64,000 nt of DNA from Nocardia coubleae NBRC 108252 (GTDB taxonomy: Bacteria; Actinomycetota; Actinomycetes; Mycobacteriales; Mycobacteriaceae): contig NZ_BDBD01000001.1 in assembly GCF_001612805.1 (NCBI RefSeq), positions 1 through 64,000 on the forward strand, read 5' to 3'. Shown here one piece after another: positions 36,773 through 46,083 of this stretch. Within the stretch, counting starts at the first letter, position 1; each line of letters begins with the position of its first letter. Under the pieces are notes generated by a model that saw only the letters and a program-made list of their open reading frames with translations, did not search any database and was not told the DNA's origin. A program made the position numbers and the translations under genes.

Positions 36773-38035
36773 TCACTGCGCGAGCAAGCCCTTGGCGACG
36801 TGGGTCACCTGGATCTCGTTGCTACCCGCGTAGATCATCAACGACTTCGCGTCACGGGCCAACTGCTCGACCCGGTACTCGGCCATGTAACCGTTGCCGC
36901 CGAACAACTGCACCGCTTCCATCGCGACATCGGTGGCGGCCCTGGTGGAATACAGCTTCATCGCCGAGGCCTGCGCCAGCGTCGGCATCTTGCCCGCCGC
37001 CGAGCTCTCCAACGCCCGGAACACCATGTTCTCGACGTTCAAACGCGCGATCTCCATTTCGGCCAGCTTCAACTGGACCAGCTGGAAGCGGCCGATCTCC
37101 TGCCCCCACAGCTTGCGCGACTTGGCGTATTCGATGCACAGCCGGTGGCATTCGTTGATGATGCCCATCGACAAGATCGCGCAGCCGACCCGTTCGACGA
37201 TGAAACTGGCGCGCGCGCTTTCCCGGCCGTCACCGCCCTGGTGATCCTCGGTCTCACCGAGCAGCCGGTCCTTGCTCAGCCGCACATTGTCGAAGAACAA
37301 CTCACCGGTGGGCGAGGAATGCATGCCCATCTTCTTGAACGGTTTGCCCTGAGTGAACCCCTCCATGCCCTTGTCCAGCACGAAGGTGAGCACCTTGCGG
37401 TCGCGCTTGTCGCCGCCGTCGCCTTCGTCGAGCTTGGCGTAGACGACCACGGTGTCGGCGAACGGGCCGTTGGTGATGAACGTCTTCTGCCCGTTGAGGA
37501 TGTAGTCCTCACCATCGCGGCGGACGTAGGTTTTCATGCCGCCGAACGCGTCGGAACCGGAGTCGGGCTCGGTGATCGCCCACGCCGCGACCTTCTTCAG
37601 GGTGACGATGTCTTTGAGCCACCGCTGCTTCTGCGCGAGCGTGCCGCGTGCGGCGATGGTCGCCGCCCCGAGCCCGAGGCTGACACCGACCGCCGCGACG
37701 CTACCCAGGGTGACGCCGGTCAGTTCGCTGACGAGTACCGCGGCCATACTGCCCTGCGCCGCAAGCGGGTTCGACGCGGCCTTCTTGTCCGGCTTCTCCG
37801 GCGCGGGCTCACCCGCCGCGATCCGGTCGGCCCTGGCCTGTTCCTTCGCCAGCATCTTGTCGACAGCCTCACCGGCCATCACATCGAGCCCGAACTGGCT
37901 GAACAGTGTGCGCATGATGTCGTACGGCGGCAGCTCGCCGTGTTCGAGTTCGTCGATGTGGGGACGAACTTCCTTGTCGATGAACGCGCGCACGGATTCG
38001 CGGATCATCTCGTCGGTCTCGGACCATTCGAACAT
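36773..38035 (-). CDS. Acyl-CoA dehydrogenase
   Basis: 420 aa. Family signatures: A-W-A-I-T-E-P-D-S-G-S-D-A-F-G-G-M (FAD/substrate loop), G-Q-K-T-F-I-T-N-G, and Q-L-F-G-G-N-G-Y-M-A-E-Y-R-V-E-Q-L-A-R-D-A near the C-terminus, whose Glu is the likely catalytic base. An unusual Lys/Ala/Pro-rich insertion lies near residues 75-95 (E-K-P-D-K-K-A-A-S). Performs FAD-dependent alpha-beta dehydrogenation of an acyl-CoA. It is the last gene of a five-gene minus-strand operon forming an almost complete beta-oxidation set. Confidence 0.9.
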   Translation of the reverse strand: MFEWSETDEMIRESVRAFIDKEVRPHIDELEHGELPPYDIMRTLFSQFGLDVMAGEAVDKMLAKEQARADRIAAGEPAPEKPDKKAASNPLAAQGSMAAVLVSELTGVTLGSVAAVGVSLGLGAATIAARGTLAQKQRWLKDIVTLKKVAAWAITEPDSGSDAFGGMKTYVRRDGEDYILNGQKTFITNGPFADTVVVYAKLDEGDGGDKRDRKVLTFVLDKGMEGFTQGKPFKKMGMHSSPTGELFFDNVRLSKDRLLGETEDHQGGDGRESARASFIVERVGCAILSMGIINECHRLCIEYAKSRKLWGQEIGRFQLVQLKLAEMEIARLNVENMVFRALESSAAGKMPTLAQASAMKLYSTRAATDVAMEAVQLFGGNGYMAEYRVEQLARDAKSLMIYAGSNEIQVTHVAKGLLAQ

Positions 38036-38060
38036 CGTTGTTCACTCCAGGATTCGTGGT

Positions 38061-38933
38061 TCAGGGCAGTCGGGCGGCGATGTCGTCGATCGACCATGCC
38101 TCGTCGGTCTCGATGGTCTTGACGTCGTGCCAGCCGGCGAGTTCGCTGATCGCGCCGCCTTGCACCGCGAACACCTTGCCGGTGATCGGGCACTTCTCGC
38201 CTGCCAGGTAGGCGACCAGCGGTGAGATGTTGGCCGGGCTGAAAGCGTCGAAGCTGCCCTCGGCTTCGGCCTCGGCCGCCATCAGCGCGCCCATTCCCGG
38301 GGTGGCCAGGGTCAGGCGGGTGCGGGCGATCGGGGCGATCGCGTTGGCCCGCACGCCGTAGCGCTCGAGCTCGTCGGCAGCGACCAGGGTCAGCGCCGCG
38401 ATCGCGGCCTTGGCGGAACCGTAATTTGCCTGGCCCGCGTTGGGCACGGTCACGCCCGACGCCGAGGCGGTGTTGATGATCGCCGCGTTGGGTCGACGGC
38501 CTGCCTTGGCCTCGGCCTTCCAGTACGCCGAGGCGTGGTGGATGACCGCGAAATGACCCTTGAGATGCACCGCGACCACGGCGTCCCAGTCCGACTCCGA
38601 AAGGCTGGGGATGAAGCCGTCTCGCAGAATGCCGGCGTTGTTGACGACCACGTCGAGACCACCGAATGCCGAGATCGCTTGCGCGACCAGGGCTTCAGCT
38701 CCGGCCCAGGTGGCGACGTCATCGGTGTTGGCCGCCGCCCGGCCGCCCGCGGCGACGATCTCGTTCGCCACTTCCTGCGCCGGGCCCACATCGACACCGT
38801 CACCGCTGTTGCTGCCGCCCCGGTCGTTGACGACGACCGCGGCACCCTCGCGGGCGAACAGCAGCGCGTGCTCACGTCCGATACCGCGACCGGCACCGGT
38901 GATCACCGCGACCCGTCCTTCCAGGGCACCCAT
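38061..38933 (-). CDS. SDR 3-hydroxyacyl-CoA dehydrogenase (HSD17B4-like)
   Basis: 290 aa from the ATG at 38933 with GGAG upstream. Cofactor motif T-G-A-G-R-G-I-G, then N-N-A-G, catalytic Ser in T-A-S-A-S-G, and Y-G-S-A-K as Tyr-x3-Lys. The V-N-D-R-G-G-S insertion after strand 2 and the length match the dehydrogenase part of peroxisomal multifunctional enzyme type 2. Works with the MaoC hydratase upstream to give hydration and 3-hydroxy oxidation of an enoyl-CoA, with NAD(P). Confidence 0.9.
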   Translation of the reverse strand: MGALEGRVAVITGAGRGIGREHALLFAREGAAVVVNDRGGSNSGDGVDVGPAQEVANEIVAAGGRAAANTDDVATWAGAEALVAQAISAFGGLDVVVNNAGILRDGFIPSLSESDWDAVVAVHLKGHFAVIHHASAYWKAEAKAGRRPNAAIINTASASGVTVPNAGQANYGSAKAAIAALTLVAADELERYGVRANAIAPIARTRLTLATPGMGALMAAEAEAEGSFDAFSPANISPLVAYLAGEKCPITGKVFAVQGGAISELAGWHDVKTIETDEAWSIDDIAARLP

Positions 38934-39039
38934 GCCTACTCCTTCGTTCACAGTCTTGGTCGGTCGCCACGGATGTGGGTCCGACAGCCGGTCGGAGACC
39001 TGCCCGCGCACGAGGATTCGGCGCGGGCGGGTCGTGGGG

Positions 39040-39903
39040 TCAGTCCGTGATTTCGGCGATGCCGTTGCTCAGCACCACATCGGTCCCTCGCACGGTCTCG
39101 AACGCGTACGTTGTGACACCGTTGTCGGTGCCCGCGTTCCAGATTCGCGTCTCGAGGTCGTCACCGGGGAAGACGAACTTGGAGAAACGCACGGCCAAGC
39201 GCTTCACCCGCGAAACATCGGAATCGGCGACTTCGGCGAGGACGCCCCACCCGGCCATCGCCATCGTGCACAGACCGTGCGCGATGATGCCGGGCAGACC
39301 GGCGTCCTTGGCGACTTCCTCGTCCAGATGCAGCGGTACCGGGTCACCCGAGGCGGGCGCGTACCGGAACGTCTGGTCGTCGTCCACATGGTGGGCGGTC
39401 TTCGCCTGCGGCGAGGACTGTTTGAGCTCGGTATAGGGCTCGATCACCGGGATCGCCTCGCCGACTCTGTCGCCGGCGTCCACCCCGCGGAAGAACCCGG
39501 ACAGGTACTGCTCGTTGACCAGGTCACCGCTCACCTCGTCCTTGCAGGTGAGGTGGATGTAGACCAGCGAGCCGGTGGACTTGGTCTCCCAGCCGATCAC
39601 CCGCCCGCGCGAGACCAGTTGGTCACCGGGCTTGATCGGGCGGTGGAAGTGGAAGTCCTGCTCGCCATGGGTGATCCGGCCGAAGATGTCCATCGGCACC
39701 ACGTCGACGGCGGGTGCCATCAGCGCGTCGAAGGCCGGGACGATGGCGAACACCGGCGAGCCCACGTCACCGCGGCGATGCGCGGGGATCGGGTCGTTGG
39801 TCGCGGCCGCGTACTCGGCCAGCCGCTCCCTGGTGACCTCGAACCGCACTTCGTCCGACCACAGGTTCAGACCGTCGCGGTCGAACTCGAAGACGTCGCC
39901 CAT
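39040..39903 (-). CDS. MaoC-family enoyl-CoA hydratase/dehydratase (double hotdog)
   Basis: 287 aa from the ATG at 39903. It has two hotdog-like halves. The second holds the hydratase-2 motif (Y-A-P-A-S-G-D-P-V-P-L-H-L-D-E-E-V-A-K-D-A-G-L-P-G-I-I-A-H-G-L-C split across ~200-235), with the catalytic Asp and His in D-P-x-P-x-H. The first half has H-G-E-Q-D-F-H-F-H-R-P. It lies between the SRPBCC gene (2 bp upstream) and the SDR (106 bp downstream). Confidence 0.9.
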   Translation of the reverse strand: MGDVFEFDRDGLNLWSDEVRFEVTRERLAEYAAATNDPIPAHRRGDVGSPVFAIVPAFDALMAPAVDVVPMDIFGRITHGEQDFHFHRPIKPGDQLVSRGRVIGWETKSTGSLVYIHLTCKDEVSGDLVNEQYLSGFFRGVDAGDRVGEAIPVIEPYTELKQSSPQAKTAHHVDDDQTFRYAPASGDPVPLHLDEEVAKDAGLPGIIAHGLCTMAMAGWGVLAEVADSDVSRVKRLAVRFSKFVFPGDDLETRIWNAGTDNGVTTYAFETVRGTDVVLSNGIAEITD

Positions 39904-39905
39904 GG

Positions 39906-40340
39906 TCAGGCTCCGGCGGCGAGGGCGGCGAGCTTGTCCAGCGAGGTCTGCAGCTGCTTGGTGCCGTCCTTTTCGACGGCCTTGCCGAGGGCGCCCTTGA
40001 TCAGCGAGCCCTCGAATTCTCCTGCGACCTGGACCTCGGTCTTGTCGCCGTCGGGGGTCAGGTCGAAGGAGAAGGTGGCCTTCACCCCGGCCATCCCGGT
40101 GCCCGTCATGACCAGCTTGGTCGGGGCGACCTCGCCGACGACCCACTCCATCTTGTTGGCCATGCCGAGCATGAAGATCTTGGCGGTCAGCGTCGCGCCC
40201 TCGGTCAGGGTGGCCGGCGGTTCGACCATCCAGCGCTCGTGGATGGTGAACCAGTCGCCCCAGGTGGACGGGTCGGTGATCACGCCCATCAGCTTCTCGG
40301 CGGGGGCGTTGAGGGTGGCGGTCTTCTCGATGTGACCCAT
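39906..40340 (-). CDS. SRPBCC family (START-like) small protein
   Basis: 144 aa. Starts M-G-H-I-E-K-T-A-T-L-N-A-P-A-E-K and has the helix-grip pattern (W-G-D-W-F-T-I-H-E-R-W; T-E-V-Q-V-A-G-E-F-E-G-S-L-I-K-G-A-L-G-K-A-V-E), ending in a long amphipathic helix. Such proteins bind hydrophobic ligands and often accompany acyl-CoA enzymes. Its place between thiolase and MaoC genes suggests a substrate-binding or carrier role in the same pathway. Confidence 0.83.
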   Translation of the reverse strand: MGHIEKTATLNAPAEKLMGVITDPSTWGDWFTIHERWMVEPPATLTEGATLTAKIFMLGMANKMEWVVGEVAPTKLVMTGTGMAGVKATFSFDLTPDGDKTEVQVAGEFEGSLIKGALGKAVEKDGTKQLQTSLDKLAALAAGA

Positions 40341-40379
40341 GAGTGTTCTCCTGCGAATGGTGGTGTGGTGGAAGGTCGG

Positions 40380-41585
40380 TCAGCGGTCGGCGCGCTGGTA
40401 TGCGGTGACGACCGCGGCGCCGCCCAAGCCGATGTTGTGCTGCAGGGCAGCGGTCACGTTGTCGACCTGACGGGCATCGGCGGTGCCGCGCAGCTGCCAG
40501 GTGAGCTCGGCGCACTGGGCCAATCCGGTGGCGCCGAGCGGGTGCCCCTTCGAGATCAGGCCGCCGGAGGGGTTCACGACCCACTTGCCGCCGTAGGTGG
40601 TCTGGTTGTCGTCGAGCAACCGACCGGCCTCGCCCGGCGCGCACAGGCCTAGGGCTTCGTAGAGCAGCAGCTCATTGGCCGAGAAGCAGTCGTGCAGTTC
40701 GATGACCTGGAAGTCCTCGGCACCGAGACCGGCCTGCTTGTACACCTCGGCCGCGGCGGCGACATTCATGTCGTAGCCGATGATGTTCTTGGCGGTGCCG
40801 TCGAAGGTCGAGGCGAAGTCGGTGGTCATGGCTTGACCCACGATTTCGACCGCCTGGTCGGCGAGGTCGTGTTCGTTCACGAAATCTTCGCTCGCCAGGA
40901 TCGCCGCGCCGGAACCATCGGAGGTCGGCGAGCATTGGAGCTTGGTGAGCGGGTCGTAGATCATTCGCGAATCGAGGATCTGGTCCATGGTGTATTCGTC
41001 ACGGAATTGCGAATACGGGTTGTTCACCGAGTGCTTGTGGTTCTTGTAACCGATTTTCGCGAAATGCTCGGCGGTGGTGCCGTATTCCTTCATGTGCTCA
41101 CGGCCCGCGGCGCCGAACATCCAGGGCGCGGGTGGAAAGAGCACCTCGGAGATTTCGGCCAATGCCTGCATGTGTTTGGCCATCGGCTGCTCGCGGTCGT
41201 CGAAGGTGGTGCCGAGCGAGCCGGGCTGCATCTTCTCGAAACCGAGCGCGAGCGTGCAGTCGGCCAGGCCGCCGCGGATCGTCTGCGCCGCCAGATACAG
41301 CGCGGTCGACCCGGTCGAGCAGTTGTTGTTCACATTGACCACCGGGATACCGGTCATGCCGAGTTCGTAGACCGCCCGCTGCCCCGACGTCGACTCGCCG
41401 TACACATAGCCGACGTACGCCTGCTGCACCTCGGTATAGGAAATGCCCGCGTCGGTGAGGGCTTTGGTGCCCGATTCCCGTGCCATGTCCGGGTAGTCCC
41501 AGATGCTGCCGTCTTCGTTGAATCGCCGACCCGGCTTCTCGAATTTCGTCATACCGACACCGACGACGAATACCCGTTGCGTCAC
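40380..41585 (-). CDS. SCP-x-type thiolase / lipid-transfer acyltransferase
   Basis: 401 aa from a GTG at 41585, with GGAGAGGA about 9 bp upstream. N-terminal nucleophile [17 protein letters not shown] at the H-E-A-F position, and the C-terminal [13 protein letters not shown] with its catalytic His intact. This is a canonical thiolase active site, unlike the Ltp4-like gene at 18405. It leads the operon thiolase-SRPBCC-MaoC-SDR-acyl-CoA dehydrogenase and is divergent from an AraC regulator. Confidence 0.9.
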   Translation of the reverse strand: MTQRVFVVGVGMTKFEKPGRRFNEDGSIWDYPDMARESGTKALTDAGISYTEVQQAYVGYVYGESTSGQRAVYELGMTGIPVVNVNNNCSTGSTALYLAAQTIRGGLADCTLALGFEKMQPGSLGTTFDDREQPMAKHMQALAEISEVLFPPAPWMFGAAGREHMKEYGTTAEHFAKIGYKNHKHSVNNPYSQFRDEYTMDQILDSRMIYDPLTKLQCSPTSDGSGAAILASEDFVNEHDLADQAVEIVGQAMTTDFASTFDGTAKNIIGYDMNVAAAAEVYKQAGLGAEDFQVIELHDCFSANELLLYEALGLCAPGEAGRLLDDNQTTYGGKWVVNPSGGLISKGHPLGATGLAQCAELTWQLRGTADARQVDNVTAALQHNIGLGGAAVVTAYQRADR

Positions 41586-41746
41586 AGGACAGTCCTCTCC
41601 ATAGATCAGCCATGCGGCTGTCACCTATGACGCTAGGAGTTCGATTGCCACCCGACGAGGACCGCAGCGGGCCGTTCGGGGGACCGAAACGATCATCGCC
41701 GCTGCGGTACCGTACGAATCGCCTCGCCCGACGTCGAAGGAGCCAA

Positions 41747-42751
41747 GTGGCGCAAACGATTCCGATGCGGTTCTTCCGGGCGACAGTCGAGTCGATGGTG
41801 AAACGCGGCCTCGATGTGGAGCGCGCGCTGCGCGGAGCGGGACTCGACTGGCGGCTCTACGCCGAGGACCGTGCCCGGATGACACCGGAGCAGACGACCG
41901 GGGTGATCCGCGCTCTCTGGGAGCAGACCGACGACGAACTGCTGGGCTTGGGTCCGCGACCGGTTGCACGCGGCACCTTGCGACTGGCCGGACTCACCGT
42001 CATCCACACTCGGGATCTGCGCGGCGCGCTCGGCCGCATGTTCGAACTGTCCTCCGTGACCACCGGCATCCGCTGGGAGATGCGGGCCGACGACTCCGGC
42101 CGCGCCACGATCGGCATCGCCGATTCCGACGTGCGCCTCGATCCGTTCGTCGCGTTCGCGATGACCGGTGGGGTGCACCGGTTCGCCGGCTGGCTGATCG
42201 GGGCGCCGATCACGTTGCTTTCCGTGGATTTCCCGTTCGATGCCGAGCACTTGGCCGACGAGTACACGACGATCTTCGGAGTCCGGCCGACCTTCCGCGC
42301 ATCGCGGTTGGCGATGTCGTTCGACGCGGCGTTGCTGCCCATGCCGGTGGTGCGCGACGAAGCCGACCTCAAACGGTTCCTCCGTGACTCCCCCGGTGTG
42401 CTGTTCTACGCGCAGGAGCAGGCCACGACCACCGCGGCACGGGTGCGCGCGATCATGGAGCGCAACCGGAACGGTCCCTGGCTCGGCGCCGACGAACTCG
42501 CCCGCCGCCTATCGATCAGCGCGCCGCACCTGCGGCGGCTGCTGCGTGCCGAAGGCACCAGCCAGCGCCGGATCCAGGAGGAGATCCTGCGCGACCGCGC
42601 CGTCGAAGCGCTGGTACACGGAGACGAGCCGATCGCGGATCTCGCCGCCCGCCTGGGCTATTCGGAGGCCAGCGCCTTCCGCCGGGCGTTTCACCGGTGG
42701 ACCGGTAGCGCGCCGAGCCACTACCGCTCCACCCGAATCAGGAAGCCGTGA
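41747..42751 (+). CDS. AraC family regulator with OruR/ArgR-type N-terminal domain
   Basis: 334 aa from the GTG at 41747, chosen for AAGGAG 4 bp upstream. The N-terminal ~200 residues match the arabinose-binding-like domain of the OruR/mycobacterial AraC subgroup (A-G-L-T-V-I-H-T-R-D-L-R-G-A-L-G-R-M-F). The C-terminus has the AraC HTH pair (S-I-S-A-P-H-L-R-R-L-L-R-A-E-G; A-A-R-L-G-Y-S-E-A-S-A-F-R-R-A-F-H-R-W-T-G). Divergence from the thiolase operon, with a 161-bp shared region, makes that operon its likely target. Confidence 0.88.
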   Translation: MAQTIPMRFFRATVESMVKRGLDVERALRGAGLDWRLYAEDRARMTPEQTTGVIRALWEQTDDELLGLGPRPVARGTLRLAGLTVIHTRDLRGALGRMFELSSVTTGIRWEMRADDSGRATIGIADSDVRLDPFVAFAMTGGVHRFAGWLIGAPITLLSVDFPFDAEHLADEYTTIFGVRPTFRASRLAMSFDAALLPMPVVRDEADLKRFLRDSPGVLFYAQEQATTTAARVRAIMERNRNGPWLGADELARRLSISAPHLRRLLRAEGTSQRRIQEEILRDRAVEALVHGDEPIADLAARLGYSEASAFRRAFHRWTGSAPSHYRSTRIRKP

Positions 42752-42755
42752 TCGT

Positions 42756-43397
42756 ATGAAGCACACCGAGTCGGAAGCCCGCTTGGACGACACGAGCAAC
42801 GTCTTGATCGCACCGACGGAATCGCGCGACACCGCGATCCCGGACTTCTTCGGAACCACGTTCTTTTCCGGCTGTTGCGCTGCTCGACGAATCTCTCGGG
42901 GCCGACCGAGGGCTTCGGCCCGACCGACACGAGCATCGTCGACGCCCTGAACAACGAGGCCGCCACTGTGTTCCGTGGCTACGCGCCGCTCAATCACGTT
43001 CTCGCCCAGATCTATCACAACACCCCGGCCATGGCCGGGCGCAAACAGTCCAAGGCCAAGATCTCGGCCCATGCCGACAAGACCAAGGACATGCCCGTCG
43101 GCGGCATCATGGCCTTCTGCACCTTCTACGACGGACTCGACATGCTGGCGCCCATGGCCGCCGACCCGACTGGGCTACGTGGTGCGCTGCTCGAACGCCG
43201 AAGCCGTTCACAGGGACGGCCAGACCTTCCTGAAGCGAGCCGGTGGCTTGGTGAAGCTGGAACCGTCTACTCCAGAAGGCGTCGACGAATTGCGCGGACT
43301 CTACGCCCAAGAGAACAGAACCACGTCCTTCATCGACTACGGCGACCGGTTCCCCTTCAGCATGAACGCAGGAGACTACGATGCTCCCCGAATCTGA
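42756..43397 (+). pseudogene. 2-oxoglutarate/Fe(II) oxygenase-like gene with frameshift and internal deletion
   Basis: Three consecutive segments in different frames read as one protein. 42756 to ~42868 encodes the N-terminus (P-D-F-F-G-T-T-F-F). From ~42869 to ~43167 the frame shifts (T-E-G-F-G-P-T-D-T-S-I-V-D-A-L-N-N, then I-S-A-H-A-D-K-T-K-D with an H-x-D iron motif). From ~43168 to the stop at 43397 it shifts again (L-G-Y-V-V-R-C-S-N-A-E-A-V-H to M-N-A-G-D-Y). No distal iron-binding His is found between H-A-D and the third segment, so the core was probably deleted. The 3' end overlaps the intact AlkB-like gene by 17 bp, suggesting a former coupled pair. Confidence 0.7.
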
Positions 43398-44145
43398 CAT
43401 CTCCGACGAAATAGCTTCGTACTCCTTGCCGTTCGAGCCCAACCTCTTCACGGAGCTTTCCGGTTCGGCTCTCCTGGAGGAAACGGGAAACGGCCGGCGC
43501 GGCGCGACTCTCACCGACCCCGATGCGGCGGGTCGCGTGCCGCTCGTCCGAACCACCACCCGCTATGCCCGCCCGACGCAGCGCTTCCAGCCGGTACATC
43601 ACCACCTGGCACAGCGGATACAAGCCCGAGCGGGACTCGCGGTCGGTTTCGACAACGCGCTCATCGAGAGCTACACGAACGCCTACACCACCATGGGCGG
43701 CCATTCCGACCAAGCACTCGACCTCGCCGATCACTCCTTCATCGCCGTCTTCTCCTGCTATCGCTACCCCGAGGCACCGCCGCGGACGCTGATCTTCGAA
43801 CGGAAGGGGACCGAGGAGAGTTTCGCGATCCCCCTTGCCCACCACAGCGTCGTCGTGTTCTCCGTCGCCGCCAATCGGCGGTACAAGCACAAGATCGTGC
43901 TCGAGCCGTGCGCACGGTCGGTCGAAAACCAGTGGCTCGGCGTGACATTCCGGAAATCGAAGACCTTCGTACGGTTCCGCGAGGGCCGGCCGTACCTGCC
44001 GCATGGCCCACTTCTCACCTCGGCCGACGACGATCAGCGACGAGAGTTCTACCGCCTGCGACGACGTGAGAACAACGAAACAGACTTCGTCTACCCGCCG
44101 CTGACCTACACCGTCAGCAAAAGCGACCTCATCCCACCGGCCTGA
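43381..44145 (+). CDS. AlkB-dioxygenase-like 2OG-Fe(II) oxygenase
   Basis: 254 aa with AGGAG upstream of the ATG. The double-stranded beta-helix motifs are present: His108-x-Asp110 in G-G-H-S-D, distal His170 in Y-K-H-K-I-V-L, and Arg191 in L-G-V-T-F-R-K-S-K, the usual 2OG-binding Arg region of the AlkB superfamily. This AlkB is the dealkylating dioxygenase family, not alkane hydroxylase. N-terminal residues differ from DNA-repair AlkB, so a substrate other than DNA is possible. It overlaps the decayed 2OG-oxygenase gene upstream. Local GC seems lower than in neighbours. Confidence 0.7.
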   Translation: MLPESDISDEIASYSLPFEPNLFTELSGSALLEETGNGRRGATLTDPDAAGRVPLVRTTTRYARPTQRFQPVHHHLAQRIQARAGLAVGFDNALIESYTNAYTTMGGHSDQALDLADHSFIAVFSCYRYPEAPPRTLIFERKGTEESFAIPLAHHSVVVFSVAANRRYKHKIVLEPCARSVENQWLGVTFRKSKTFVRFREGRPYLPHGPLLTSADDDQRREFYRLRRRENNETDFVYPPLTYTVSKSDLIPPA

Positions 44146-44175
44146 GCCACCGACTGCTCCCCGCGTCGAGGTCGG

Positions 44176-46002
44176 TCAGCTCAGGTGATGCACCTCCTGC
44201 ATGCCGTAGACCGGGGTCGGCACCCCTTCGAACCGGGCCTTCAACTGCAGCGCCAGGTACAGCGAATAGTGGCGGGATTGGTGCAGGTTGCCGCCGTGGA
44301 ACCACAAGCCGGGCTGCTTGGTCGGTTTCCACATATTGCGCAGCTCCCCTTCCCAGGGGCCGGGGTCCTTGGTGGTGCCCGAGCCGTAACCCCAGCATTT
44401 GCCCACCGCGTCGGCGACGTCCTGGCCGATGAGGTCGGCCGCCCAGCCGTTCATCGACCCGTAGCCGGTCGCGTAGACGACGAGATCGGCGGGCAGTTCG
44501 GTGCCGTTGTCGAGGATCACGCTGTCCTCGGTGAGTTCACGAACTTGTCCGTGCGCCAGACGGATATCGCCGTTGGCGACGAGTTCGGCCGCGCCGACGT
44601 CGATGTAGTAGCCCGAGCCTCGACGCAGGTATTTCATGAACAAACCCGAGCCGTCGTCGCCCCAGTCGAGCTCGAACCCGGCGCGTTCCAGGCGCGCGTA
44701 GAAGTCGGCGTCGCGCTCACGGATCGCGGCGTAGACGGGGATCTGGAAGTCGGGCATGATCCGGTACGGCAGCGACGCGAAGGTGAGATCGGCTTTCTGC
44801 GTGGTCATTCCGGCAGCCAGGGCTCGCTCGGAGTACAGGTCGCCGAGGCCGAGTTCCATCAGCGAATCCGACTTCACGATGTGGGTGGACGACCGCTGCA
44901 CCATGGTGACGTCGGCACCCGCCTCCCACAGGGCGCCACAGATGTCGTGGGCGGAATTGTTGGCCCCGATCACCACGGCACGTCTGCCCGCGTAGCGGTC
45001 CGGCCCGGGGTGCAGGCTGGAGTGGTGCTGGTCGCCCCGAAAGCGGTCCATCCCTGGGAAATTCGGGATGTTCGGTTTGCCCGACATCCCGGTCGCGAGC
45101 ACCAGGTGGTGGGGGCGCAGCACGAGCGGGTCACCGTCGCGTTCCACCTCGACCACCCAGGTTTCGCTCGCGGTGTCGTAGCGCGCTGAGGTGCAGGTGG
45201 TCTTGGACCAGTACGGCACCTCCATCACCTTGGTGTACATCTCGAGCCAGTCGCCGATCTTGTCCTTCGGCGCGAACACCGGCCAGTTGTCGGGGAACGG
45301 CAGATACGGCAGGTGGTCGTACCAGACCGGATCGTGCAGGCACAGCGACTTGTACCGCTTGCGCCACTGGTCACCGGGCCGCTCGTGCATGTCGACGACG
45401 AGTGCGGGCACGCCGAGCTGGCGCAGCCGCGCACCGAGGGCGATGCCGCCCTGTCCCCCACCGACGACGAGCACGAACGGCTGCCGGGTGTAGCCGAGTT
45501 CGTGCTGTTCGCGTTCGCGTTGCTCGGACCAGGTCACCCGGGCGCGGTCGGCGCCGTGACGCACACCCCGTGGCCGGCGCGGGCCCTTGTTCTCCTCGAA
45601 CCCCTTCAGTTCCTGCATTGTGGTGAGCAGCGTCCAGGCGCCTTCGTCGGTGAGCCGCAGGTGCCCGACACCGCGTCCGGCCCCGGTCTCGAAACCGATC
45701 CACGCGCTGACCACCCCGTCGGCCTCGGTCGGTGTCTCGGTGGTGTGAAATCCGGACGGGTCGGTGTCGGCGAGCTGGGCGCGCAGCATGTCGGCGACGC
45801 CCGCCCGGCCTTCGACTGTCTTGATATTCCAGGTGAACGCGATCAGGTCGCGCCAGAAGCTGTCGGTGGCGAACATGCTCGCCGCCGTGTCGACATCGCG
45901 CGCGGCCAGGGCCGCTTCGAACGCCGTCAGCCAGGCGTCCACCCGCTGCTGGGGTCCGGCTACGTCCGATCCGTCGACGACGGGATCGAGTGTCTGGGTC
46001 AT
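44176..46002 (-). CDS. Flavin-containing monooxygenase fused to an NTF2/SnoaL-like domain
   Basis: 608 aa from the ATG at 46002, with GGAGGAGG upstream. Residues ~15-130 form an NTF2/SnoaL-like domain (D-A-W-L-T-A-F-E-A-A-L-A-A-R-D-V-D-T-A-A-S-M-F). The FAD Rossmann motif V-V-G-G-G-Q-G-G-I-A-L-G is near 180, and the NADPH motif V-I-G-A-N-N-S-A-H-D-I near 355, as in group B flavoprotein monooxygenases that oxygenate ketones or heteroatoms. It is divergent from a GAF-domain regulator, which probably activates it. Confidence 0.87.
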   Translation of the reverse strand: MTQTLDPVVDGSDVAGPQQRVDAWLTAFEAALAARDVDTAASMFATDSFWRDLIAFTWNIKTVEGRAGVADMLRAQLADTDPSGFHTTETPTEADGVVSAWIGFETGAGRGVGHLRLTDEGAWTLLTTMQELKGFEENKGPRRPRGVRHGADRARVTWSEQREREQHELGYTRQPFVLVVGGGQGGIALGARLRQLGVPALVVDMHERPGDQWRKRYKSLCLHDPVWYDHLPYLPFPDNWPVFAPKDKIGDWLEMYTKVMEVPYWSKTTCTSARYDTASETWVVEVERDGDPLVLRPHHLVLATGMSGKPNIPNFPGMDRFRGDQHHSSLHPGPDRYAGRRAVVIGANNSAHDICGALWEAGADVTMVQRSSTHIVKSDSLMELGLGDLYSERALAAGMTTQKADLTFASLPYRIMPDFQIPVYAAIRERDADFYARLERAGFELDWGDDGSGLFMKYLRRGSGYYIDVGAAELVANGDIRLAHGQVRELTEDSVILDNGTELPADLVVYATGYGSMNGWAADLIGQDVADAVGKCWGYGSGTTKDPGPWEGELRNMWKPTKQPGLWFHGGNLHQSRHYSLYLALQLKARFEGVPTPVYGMQEVHHLS

Positions 46003-46063
46003 CGAATCCTCCTCCACAATCTGTGACATGAAGCACACGTCATGCGGCGCGGGTGGCACAATC

Positions 46064-46083
46064 GTTGCAGCGCGTTGCAGCGC
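46064..46083. repeat. Tandem 10-bp repeat in the FMO/GAF-regulator promoter region
   Basis: GTTGCAGCGC occurs twice head to tail (46064-46073, 46074-46083) between the divergent monooxygenase and regulator genes. GTTGC resembles one half-site of the TGTTGC/GCAACA pattern I recall for AcoR-type activators, so it may be a regulator-binding site. Confidence 0.45.
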
